NCBI GenBank assembly: GCA_944376695.1
Contig: CALWDM010000017.1
Location: 1-44,062, forward strand
Source of the DNA: an uncultured Mediterraneibacter sp.
GTDB taxonomy: Bacteria; Bacillota; Clostridia; Lachnospirales; Lachnospiraceae
DNA: 44,062 nucleotides
Direction: 5' to 3'
Part shown: one piece after another, positions 8,411 through 16,665 of the stretch
How positions within the stretch are numbered: position 1 is the first letter of the stretch
Layout of the letters: every line of letters starts with the position of its first letter
Notes under the pieces: generated by a model
The model's database searches: none
Told to the model about the DNA's origin: nothing
Seen by the model: only the letters and a program-made list of their open reading frames with translations
Position numbers and translations under genes: made by a program

Positions 8411-10703
8411 CTGGATGTCCTCCTATCCGTTTCATTAATCCCACCAGATATTTCTGTCCTTTCTCCGTATAAAGGAACACTTCATAAGGATTCCCATTCG
8501 AACTGATCCTCTCTTCCGCCCGGATCCCGGCTTCGCGCCCCTTCTCTGTCAGGAAGTTCCTTGTGTAGCCATTCTGGAATCTCTGCTCCAGACAGCCCTC
8601 TTCCAGCAGGCTCTCTGTAAGCTGTCTGATCGTCAGCCGTTTCATCAGCTTCTCGTCTCTTAATTCATTGATCTGTGCGACGAAATCACTAATCGTGGTC
8701 TCCGGGACATACCGGATCCCGGCAAGAATCTCTTCTGTGAGACAGAACGGTGACTTTCTCCCTTTTATTTTCTTTTCTGTCAGAGGCGTCTCCCCGCTTC
8801 CGTTCACACTGTCCTCGTTCTCGATGCCGTTGTCGCTCTCACGAGCCGGTCCCCATGTTTCTCTGTCTCCACCGGTAACGGAACGGATCTTTTCCAGGAA
8901 GAGTCCGCCGTACTGTTCCAGCTTCTTGGCCCCCATCCCATGAACATACAGCATTTCTCCTTCGTTCAGGGGCAGTTTGACACACATATCCCGCAGAGTC
9001 TTATCCGACGCCACCACATATGGAGGTACGGACCGCTCTCTTGCCAGTTCCATACGGAACCTGCGCAGCTCTTCAAAGAGCTCTCTTCCCTTCTCCGTCA
9101 GTTCTTCTGCCCGGACAGAACGCTTTCCTGCTCCGCTCAGCCCCGGACCTTTTTTCTCTTCTTCTTTTTTATAGCGGATGATAAAAGGAGTACCCCCGCC
9201 CAGAAGCTGCCCGGATTTCTCCGTCAGCTTCAAAAGGGAATATTTATCCTGTGTCTGCCGCAGATACCCCTGCTCCAGCATGGCGCGTATCACTTCTTTT
9301 ATCATCGTCTGCCCCAGTTTATTCTGCTTTCCGTAGACCGGGCTCTGATCCATCCGGTAATTCCGGATCTTCGCAGTATTCTCCCCAAGCAGCGTCCCCG
9401 CGATCACATTCATGCCGAAACGCTGTCCGCAGGATTGGACGCACCGGACCACATCCGCCGCTGCCTCCGAAGCATCCATCTCATCGAATTCTTCCAGGCA
9501 GTTGGAGCAGTTTCCGCATGTCTCTCCCGCATTCTCCCCGAAGTAGTTCAGTATGTATGCCCTGAGGCATTTTGCAGTCGTACAGTAGCCTTCCATCTTC
9601 CGCAGGCGCTCCATGTCCTGAGCCTGGATCATCCGCAGTTCTTCCGCTGTGTATTCCCTGTAATCCTCCTTGCTCTCCAGGAGCATACGGTTGATCACCG
9701 TATCCTGGGGCGAATAATACAGGATACATTCCGCGGGCTCGCCGTCGCGCCCTGCCCTGCCTGCTTCCTGATAGTAATTCTCCATACTCTGTGGCATGTT
9801 GTAATGAAGGACGTACCGCACATTTGACTTGTCAATCCCCATTCCGAACGCATTCGTAGCGATCATCACCTTTACCCGGTCATAGATAAAATCCTCCTGG
9901 CTGGTCCGCCGTGCCTCCGCGCCCATTCCCGCATGGTATCTTCCCACGGAAAATCCTGCATTTTCCAGATCAACGTACAGCTCGTCCACACCTTTCCTTG
10001 TGGCACAGTAGACGATCCCGCTGTCTTCCCTGTGGTTTTCCAGATATGCCCGGATCCGCTCTTTCTTATCCTTTGCCTTCTGCACTTCGAAGCAGAGATT
10101 CTCCCGGTCAAAGCCAGCCACCGTCTCATACGGATGCTCAAGCTGCAGTGAGGAAAGGATATCCTCCCGCACCCGCTCAGTAGCTGTGGCTGTAAAAGCA
10201 GAGACAACCGGCCGCAGGGGAAGCTGGCGGATGAAGGAAAGGATCCTCACATAGCTCGGCCGGAAATCCTGCCCCCACTGGGAGATGCAGTGGGCTTCAT
10301 CCACTGTGACCATAGAAATCTGCGCATGGCAGGCAAAATCAAGAAACCGGGGCGTCTCCAGCCGCTCCGGCGCTGCGTAGATGATCTTATACCTTCCCGC
10401 CTTCGCCAGTTCCAGCGCTTTTGCAGTCTGGTTTTCTGTCAGGGAACTGTTGATGTAAGCCGCATGGATCCCTGCTTCATTCAGCGCCTTGACCTGGTCC
10501 ACCATAAGGGAGATCAGCGGCGATACGACCAAAGTGATCCCGGGCATCAGAAGGGCGGGAAGCTGATAGCACAGAGACTTTCCCGCGCCGGTAGGCATCA
10601 CGGCAAGCACATCCTCCCCTGTAAGGATATGGTCAATGATCTCTTCCTGTCCCGGGCGGAAGGAATCATAGCCGAAATAAGTTTTCAAAGTCTGCTTTTT
10701 CAT
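8361..10703 (-). CDS. recQ: ATP-dependent DNA helicase RecQ
   Basis: RecQ is a 3'-5' helicase used in recombination and fork repair. I chose ATG 10703 (780 residues) because GGAG lies 7 bases upstream; the frame is open 14 codons further without a good site. Walker A MPTGAGKS is at 36-43 and the DEAH box at 135-138 within VDEAHCISQWGQDFRP. A helicase C domain carries the QEAGRAGRDGE motif. The RQC zinc site shows cysteines in CGNCSNC, and an HRDC-like region contains LPLNEGEMLYVHGMGAKKLE. About 150 further residues resemble a winged-helix tail found in longer clostridial RecQ proteins. The 3' end overlaps sbcD. Confidence 0.95.
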   Translation of the reverse strand: MKKQTLKTYFGYDSFRPGQEEIIDHILTGEDVLAVMPTGAGKSLCYQLPALLMPGITLVVSPLISLMVDQVKALNEAGIHAAYINSSLTENQTAKALELAKAGRYKIIYAAPERLETPRFLDFACHAQISMVTVDEAHCISQWGQDFRPSYVRILSFIRQLPLRPVVSAFTATATERVREDILSSLQLEHPYETVAGFDRENLCFEVQKAKDKKERIRAYLENHREDSGIVYCATRKGVDELYVDLENAGFSVGRYHAGMGAEARRTSQEDFIYDRVKVMIATNAFGMGIDKSNVRYVLHYNMPQSMENYYQEAGRAGRDGEPAECILYYSPQDTVINRMLLESKEDYREYTAEELRMIQAQDMERLRKMEGYCTTAKCLRAYILNYFGENAGETCGNCSNCLEEFDEMDASEAAADVVRCVQSCGQRFGMNVIAGTLLGENTAKIRNYRMDQSPVYGKQNKLGQTMIKEVIRAMLEQGYLRQTQDKYSLLKLTEKSGQLLGGGTPFIIRYKKEEEKKGPGLSGAGKRSVRAEELTEKGRELFEELRRFRMELARERSVPPYVVASDKTLRDMCVKLPLNEGEMLYVHGMGAKKLEQYGGLFLEKIRSVTGGDRETWGPARESDNGIENEDSVNGSGETPLTEKKIKGRKSPFCLTEEILAGIRYVPETTISDFVAQINELRDEKLMKRLTIRQLTESLLEEGCLEQRFQNGYTRNFLTEKGREAGIRAEERISSNGNPYEVFLYTEKGQKYLVGLMKRIGGHPDEVFSSFRPAHRPEAL

Positions 10704-10813
10704 TTTCTCACTCCAGATTTGCCATAAATAATTCGTAAAAGTCATCTTCCCCGGCGATTATATGGGAGTTCTCCCCGCCGTCGGTGATCCGCTTCACCGC
10801 CGCTTAAAACTTT

Positions 10814-12058
10814 TCAGTCTGATCTCTTCCGGCCAGGGCCGAAAATATACGCCACTCCTGCCAGCGGCATCGTCACCATCAGCACCGGATAAAACCACTC
10901 GATATCCAGCCCTCCGTACAGCATCCCGCCGATCACTGGCCCCAGCGTCATCCCGAGGTCAAGGCCGATATAATAGGTACTGTTGGCCAGCCCACGCTTC
11001 TCCTTCCCCGCAAGCAGGATCGCCGTGGACTGACAGACAGAACTCATGATCCCGTACCCGCCTGCAAGGAAGCACGAGGCAAGAAGCATGACCGCATTAT
11101 TTTTCATTATGCTCAGGAACAGAATCGCCAGCAGTTCACTCAGCGCGCCCGCGATCAGGAAAACATGAAAAGGCAGCTTGTCAAACAGATTGCGCAGCGA
11201 CAGACGAAGCGCGATCAGCACGACTGCATATGCCGGAAAAAACAGGCTCACCGAGATCTTCAGTCCCCTGACCTCCGCGTAAGTCACAAGAAATGACTGG
11301 GTCGCGCAGTACGGGATCGCGAACAGCATGATGATCATGGCGATCGGGAGCACCCTGACATCGATCAGCCCAAGTCTCCTTTTCGCTATTTCTCCGGCAG
11401 TTCCTGCACCCGCAAATCCCGCGCCGGCAGATTCCGCATTGTTTTTTTCCGCGTCAGTTCTTCCTGTGCCGCTCCTTTCTGAGATTCCACTCTCCGGCTT
11501 CCCCTTATCGCCCACAAACTGGATCACCGCAATGACCGCTGCTGAAAATACAAGGGCGATCACAAAGGATGCCCGGTAACCGAATGCCTGATAAGCGCTC
11601 ACTCCGATCGCCGGCGCGACCGCCATGGCAAGGGCGTTCATGGTCCCGTAGAATCCCATCCCGGAACCGATCTTCTCTTTTGGCAGCATATTGGACATCC
11701 AGGTTGCCATACACACTGAACAGCAGGCAAATCCGAATCCGTTAATGATTCTGGCAATAACAACGACAGCTTCATTTGGCGCGAAAATGTAACCCACACA
11801 CGCCAGCGTCATAAATACAGCTCCTGCAAAAGAGAGCTTATACTTACTGACCCGGTCCGCCAGATTCCCCGCGATCGGACGGCAGAATAAGGACACAAGA
11901 TTCATCAGTCCCCCGACCAGCCCCATCAGAGCGGCCGAGGCGCCAATGCTCTCCGTAAATCCCGTGATCAGCGGCGTCACCAGCATGGAACTCGCCATAT
12001 AGAAAAAACTGGCAGCCAGCACGAGGATGATGTCTTTGGAATAAATTTTCTGTCTCAT
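10814..12058 (-). CDS. MFS transporter, drug-efflux-like
   Basis: This encodes a 414-residue, 12-helix major facilitator protein. ATG 12058 is preferred over the longer frame (to 12124) because AGGAAGAG lies just upstream and the hydrophobic first helix starts soon after. The loop after helix 2 (N-L-A-D-R-V-S-K-Y-K) resembles the MFS motif A region, G-x-x-x-D-R-x-G-R-R. The central cytoplasmic loop, near residue 190-220, is long and rich in Gly, Ala, Ser and Glu. Substrate cannot be read from the sequence; drug or metabolite efflux is the usual role of such proteins. It is 75 bases downstream of the CtpE-like ATPase and may share its transcript. Confidence 0.85.
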   Translation of the reverse strand: MRQKIYSKDIILVLAASFFYMASSMLVTPLITGFTESIGASAALMGLVGGLMNLVSLFCRPIAGNLADRVSKYKLSFAGAVFMTLACVGYIFAPNEAVVVIARIINGFGFACCSVCMATWMSNMLPKEKIGSGMGFYGTMNALAMAVAPAIGVSAYQAFGYRASFVIALVFSAAVIAVIQFVGDKGKPESGISERSGTGRTDAEKNNAESAGAGFAGAGTAGEIAKRRLGLIDVRVLPIAMIIMLFAIPYCATQSFLVTYAEVRGLKISVSLFFPAYAVVLIALRLSLRNLFDKLPFHVFLIAGALSELLAILFLSIMKNNAVMLLASCFLAGGYGIMSSVCQSTAILLAGKEKRGLANSTYYIGLDLGMTLGPVIGGMLYGGLDIEWFYPVLMVTMPLAGVAYIFGPGRKRSD

Positions 12059-12133
12059 AGATACTCTCTCTTCCTTTCGCCCTGCTCTTTTCCCAGTTGA
12101 ACAATGCTTTTTGAGTCCTGCCATTATCCGGTC

Positions 12134-14566
12134 TTACTCTTCTGTATTTCTTCCACGGAGCTTCAGATAATAAAATCTCATCTTCTCCACCAGAACAGTC
12201 AGATACCGCAGTACCGGCTCTGTGGCGATGGCAAACACAACGAACAGCATCACACATTCCATAGTCATGCCCGTGATGGCGAACAGATCTTTCAGGAAGA
12301 TGCTGCAGAACAGAAGTCCCGCGATGCATCCGGCCAGGATCCCCACACGGATCTTATTCATCGGAGCGCTGATCTTATACAGGATCATAAATCCCACGAT
12401 CGACAGCAGCATGGTCGCCGCGGTGGAGATGTCCGTTGAGTCCACGCCGAAAGTGCGCCCGAAGACGACCAGGGCGCCCACTGCCAGCGCGTCTGTCACC
12501 GCTGCCGGGAGCGCTTTCAGGAATACATTCGTAAGGAAATGTCCTTTAATGATATTCTTATTCGGCTCCAGAGCCAGGAAAAACGCCGGGACTCCGATCG
12601 TGAACATGCTGATCAGCGAGATCTGCGACGGCTCCAGCGGGTAGGTAAACATAAATACCAGAGAGATCAGGCTTAACAGGAAGGAAAAGATATTCTTCAC
12701 GAGGAACAGGCTTGCCGAGCGCTGGATATTGTTGACCACCCTTCTCCCTTCCAGTACGACCTGGGGCATACAGGAGAAGTCAGACTCCAGCAGCACAAGC
12801 TGGGACGCCTGGGCTGCCGCCTCGCTCCCTGAAGCCATGGCGATACTGCAGTCCGCGTCTTTGAGCGCCAGCACGTCGTTGACGCCGTCCCCGGTCATTG
12901 CCACTGTATGTCCGGCGTCCTTGAGGATGCGCACGAATTTTCTCTTCTGGTTCGGCGTAACGCGCCCGAACACAGTGTTTTTCAATACAGCCTCCCGTAG
13001 TTCTTCCTCCGTCTCCAGCTCAGAGGCGTCCACATATTTGTCTGCATTTTCTATTCCGGCCTGCTTCGCTACATTTGACACAGTCACCGGGTTATCCCCT
13101 GAGATAACTTTCACTTCCACTCCCTGCTCCGCAAAGTATTCGAAAGTCTCCTGTGCAGCCTCGCGGATCGGGTTTGCCAGCATCACAAATCCCAGCGGCA
13201 CAATAGCATGGTCCAGCGGTTTCCCGTCGATCTCTCCGTCATAAGTCCCGAACGCCAGGACGCGGGCCCCTGTGGACGCATGTTTCGTGATCTCTTCCGC
13301 ATACTCCCCGTACTTCTCTTTCAGCACGAACTCCGGCGCTCCCAGCACATAGGCCCCATCCGAAAATGTCACGCTGCTGTATTTTGTGGCAGAAGAAAAT
13401 CCGGTCTTCGAGAGCGCCGTCCTCCCTGAGTCTTCTGTGAAATACTCTTTCACCGCTGCCATGGTGATATTATCCTTTGTCATGGCAGCCGCAAAATCTC
13501 CGATCAGTACCCGCAGCGGCTCCATCTTTTCTTCATCATACTCATCCGTCTCAGACACTGCCTGGACCTTCATCATATTCTCCGTGATCGTCCCGGTCTT
13601 GTCCACGCAGAGCACATCCACGCGGGCCAGGGTTTCGATGCACTTCATATCATGCAGGAGGACTTTTTTCTGCGCCAGCCGGACTGCGCTCACCGCGAGG
13701 GCAACGCTCGCCAGGAGGTAAAGTCCCTCCGGGATCATGCCGATCACTGCCGCGATCATGGATGTCACGCTGTCCCGGAAGCCGTCGTGCTGGAGAAAGA
13801 ACGCCTGGGAGAACAGCACAAGCCCGATGGGAATGATCGCCACGCCCACACATTTTACCAGTTTGTCCAGTGAGCGGATCATCTCAGACTGCTCGCCCTC
13901 CTGCATTTCCTTCGCCTGGAGCGTCAGCCTGGAGATATAGGAATCTTCTCCCACCTTGTCCAGCCTTGCATGGCACTGTCCGGACACGATAAAGCTCCCG
14001 GACATCAGTTTGTCTCCTCTGCGCTTTGTGATCTCGTCCGCCTCTCCCGTGAGCAGGGACTCATTGACCTGCACCTCCCCCGCTGAGACAACGGCGTCTG
14101 CGCAGACCTGATTTCCTGCCTGAAAGATCACGATATCATCCAGCACCAGCTCTTCCGCATCGATCACGGACCTCCTCCCGCCCCGCACCACAGCCGTCCG
14201 GGGCGCGTTGAGCATTGTCAGCTTGTCGAGCACCTGCTTTGCACGGATCTCCTGTATGATACCGATCATGGTATTGGCAATGATGACCGGCAGGAATGTC
14301 AGATCCCGGAAGGAGCCGACCAGGCAGAGCAGCACCGCCAGCACGGCAAAGATCAGGTTAAAATATGTGAATACATTTTCATGGATGATCTCCTTCGTCG
14401 TCCTGGAAGGCGGTTCCACCGCGCGGTTGACCCAGCCGTGCAGGCGGTGTTCCTGCACCTGGCGGCTGGTCAGCCCCTCCCGGTAGTCCGGCTCATACCT
14501 GGTCGTCGGTATCCGCCTGTCCCTTCTCGTCTCCCTCTCTGCTGTCCTCTTCGTTCTTCCTGCCAT
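12134..14566 (-). CDS. P-type cation ATPase, CtpE-like
   Basis: This 810-residue P-type ATPase has the phosphorylation motif DKTGT near residue 321, GDGVND in the hinge, and helix 4 motif PEGL (G-M-I-P-E-G-L), as in the mycobacterial CtpE group, rather than PEAL or CPC. CtpE is known as a calcium uptake pump; for this protein the ion is inferred only. There is no N-terminal metal-binding domain, so it is not a copper or cadmium pump. ATG 14566 is chosen over the upstream TTG because AAGGGG lies about 11 bases before it. It lies downstream of ftsH on the same strand with a ~100-base gap. Confidence 0.85.
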   Translation of the reverse strand: MAGRTKRTAERETRRDRRIPTTRYEPDYREGLTSRQVQEHRLHGWVNRAVEPPSRTTKEIIHENVFTYFNLIFAVLAVLLCLVGSFRDLTFLPVIIANTMIGIIQEIRAKQVLDKLTMLNAPRTAVVRGGRRSVIDAEELVLDDIVIFQAGNQVCADAVVSAGEVQVNESLLTGEADEITKRRGDKLMSGSFIVSGQCHARLDKVGEDSYISRLTLQAKEMQEGEQSEMIRSLDKLVKCVGVAIIPIGLVLFSQAFFLQHDGFRDSVTSMIAAVIGMIPEGLYLLASVALAVSAVRLAQKKVLLHDMKCIETLARVDVLCVDKTGTITENMMKVQAVSETDEYDEEKMEPLRVLIGDFAAAMTKDNITMAAVKEYFTEDSGRTALSKTGFSSATKYSSVTFSDGAYVLGAPEFVLKEKYGEYAEEITKHASTGARVLAFGTYDGEIDGKPLDHAIVPLGFVMLANPIREAAQETFEYFAEQGVEVKVISGDNPVTVSNVAKQAGIENADKYVDASELETEEELREAVLKNTVFGRVTPNQKRKFVRILKDAGHTVAMTGDGVNDVLALKDADCSIAMASGSEAAAQASQLVLLESDFSCMPQVVLEGRRVVNNIQRSASLFLVKNIFSFLLSLISLVFMFTYPLEPSQISLISMFTIGVPAFFLALEPNKNIIKGHFLTNVFLKALPAAVTDALAVGALVVFGRTFGVDSTDISTAATMLLSIVGFMILYKISAPMNKIRVGILAGCIAGLLFCSIFLKDLFAITGMTMECVMLFVVFAIATEPVLRYLTVLVEKMRFYYLKLRGRNTEE

Positions 14567-14667
14567 TTCTGTCAAAACCCCTTTTTCTTTCTGTATCTCT
14601 CAGCCGGTCACGCTTCCGCTCATGTTTCTGATCACATTTCCTGTAACATTTCCAGCCTCATTTCTGC

Positions 14668-16533
14668 TCACGCTTCTGTCTCCCGGCCGCTCTCTGTGCC
14701 GATATACTCCTTCCGGCTTAATATATTCATAAATTCTTCACCGGTAATCGTCTCTTTCTCATAGAGATATTTTGCCAGCTCATGCAGCTTGCCGATATTG
14801 TCCTTCAGAAGCTGCTTTGCCTTGTCATAAGAACGTTTCACGGTATCCACCACCATGTCGTCGATCTCCGCCGCAGTCTCCGGGGAACAGCTCAGGCTGC
14901 TGTCTCCGCCCAGGTACGGGTTGGACTGTGTCTCCAGAGCCACCATGCCGAACTTGTCGCTCATGCCGTAGCGCGTGATCATCGCGCGGGACAGCTTTGT
15001 CGCCTGCTCGATATCATTGGATGCCCCGGTGGTGATGGAGTGGAAGATCAATTCCTCCGCGCAGCGGCCGCCGGTCAGTGTTGCGATTTTATTCTCAAGT
15101 TCCTCCTTTGACATCAGGTTTTTCTCATCTTCCTCCACCTGCATGGTATAGCCCAGCGCTCCTGACGTACGCGGAATGATGGTAATTTTTGTCACAGGCG
15201 CGGAGTCTGTCTGAAGAGCCGCCACAAGCGCGTGACCGATCTCATGATAGGACACGATCAGTTTCTCTTTATTAGACAGCACGCGGTTCTTCTTCTGATA
15301 TCCCGCGATAACTGTTTCAATACTCTCTTCTAAATCCGCCTGAGTAACATACTTTCTGTTCTCCCTCACTGCCCTCAGGGCCGCCTCATTTATCATATTG
15401 GCCAGCTCCGCTCCGGAAGCGCCGGAAGCCGCCCTTGCAATGGCATTAAAGTCCACATTGTCGCTTAAGCGCACCTTGCGTGCATGAACTTTCAGTATCT
15501 CTTCCCTGCCCTTTAAGTCCGGAAGCTCTACCGGGATCCTCCGGTCGAATCTTCCCGGACGCAGAAGCGCCGGATCCAGGCTGTCCGGACGGTTCGTCGC
15601 CGCCAGGATGACTACACCCTTGGAGGCGTCAAAGCCGTCCATCTCCGTCAGGAGCTGGTTCAGCGTCTGTTCGCGCTCGTCATTCCCGGAAAATCCCTGT
15701 CCGTCTCTTTTCTTTCCGATCGTATCGATCTCATCGATAAAGACGATACACGGCGCTTTCTCGTTCGCCTGCTTAAAGAGATCGCGCACTTTGGATGCAC
15801 CCATGCCGACAAACATCTCTACGAACTCAGAGCCAGAAATCGAGAAAAACGGCACATGCGCCTCGCCAGCCACTGCCTTTGCCAGCAGAGTCTTACCGGT
15901 TCCCGGCGGTCCCACCAGCAGCGCGCCCTTCGGGCACACAGCTCCGATCTCCTGGTATTTCTGCGGGTTGTGAAGGAAATCAACGATCTCCGTCAGGAGC
16001 TCTTTCGCCTCATCCTCGCCGGCCACATCGTTAAATGTAATGCCCGTGGTAGACTGCACATAGACTTTTGCATTGCTCTTTCCAAACTGCATAAAGGGAT
16101 TACCGCCGCTCCCTCCCCCTATTTTTTTCATCATCTGCTTTGCAAGGAGCTGACCCAGTCCCCAGAAGATCAGAAGAGGCACGATCCAGCTTAAAATGAA
16201 GCTCAGGATCGGGTTCATCGGCTCCTGTGCTACTCTGCCAAATTTACATCCGGCGTCATCCAGACGGTTGACCAGATCCGGATCGTCAAATGTCGTAGTT
16301 TCATAATAGTTTGGGGTTTCTTCCTTATCTGTAAAATAGATGCTGTCCCCGTCCAGCTCTACTGTTGAGACCCTGCGCTCCTCCACCATATTGAGGAACG
16401 TTCCGTAGTCCACTTCTTTCACATTTCTTCCCGAGATCGTCGGGACGAGAAGGAAATTGAGCAGAAACAGGACCGCCAGCGCGATCAGATAATAAAAAAT
16501 CAGCGGCTTTTTCGGTTTCTGTACTTGTTTCAT
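14668..16533 (-). CDS. ftsH: ATP-dependent zinc metalloprotease FtsH
   Basis: FtsH is a membrane-anchored AAA+ protease that degrades misfolded membrane proteins and selected regulators. The 621 residues start after an AAGGAGG site 6 bases upstream. Membrane segments lie at about 11-30 and 106-126, with an extracytoplasmic domain between. Walker A GPPGTGKT is near 207, Walker B IVFIDEID follows, then the second region of homology with RPGRFDR. The zinc-binding HEIGH motif is near residue 430. It is flanked on both sides by P-type ATPases. Lachnospiraceae often carry more than one ftsH; this copy is not next to hpt/tilS. Confidence 0.95.
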   Translation of the reverse strand: MKQVQKPKKPLIFYYLIALAVLFLLNFLLVPTISGRNVKEVDYGTFLNMVEERRVSTVELDGDSIYFTDKEETPNYYETTTFDDPDLVNRLDDAGCKFGRVAQEPMNPILSFILSWIVPLLIFWGLGQLLAKQMMKKIGGGSGGNPFMQFGKSNAKVYVQSTTGITFNDVAGEDEAKELLTEIVDFLHNPQKYQEIGAVCPKGALLVGPPGTGKTLLAKAVAGEAHVPFFSISGSEFVEMFVGMGASKVRDLFKQANEKAPCIVFIDEIDTIGKKRDGQGFSGNDEREQTLNQLLTEMDGFDASKGVVILAATNRPDSLDPALLRPGRFDRRIPVELPDLKGREEILKVHARKVRLSDNVDFNAIARAASGASGAELANMINEAALRAVRENRKYVTQADLEESIETVIAGYQKKNRVLSNKEKLIVSYHEIGHALVAALQTDSAPVTKITIIPRTSGALGYTMQVEEDEKNLMSKEELENKIATLTGGRCAEELIFHSITTGASNDIEQATKLSRAMITRYGMSDKFGMVALETQSNPYLGGDSSLSCSPETAAEIDDMVVDTVKRSYDKAKQLLKDNIGKLHELAKYLYEKETITGEEFMNILSRKEYIGTESGRETEA

Positions 16534-16665
16534 CTGAATCCTCCTTTTTTATTTCCATGCATTCATGTGTAACCGCCCTCATATTTCCCATACATATCAG
16601 ATCAGCGCCGGCACACGAAAGGAGCAGCGCGCTCCCCCGTCTGCTGGCGCTGTAAAAAATCATTC

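Noticed and set aside
8940-9827. 295-residue plus-strand frame opposite recQ
   Set aside because: It lies wholly opposite conserved recQ motifs and has low-complexity, His/Arg/Leu-rich composition typical of shadows.
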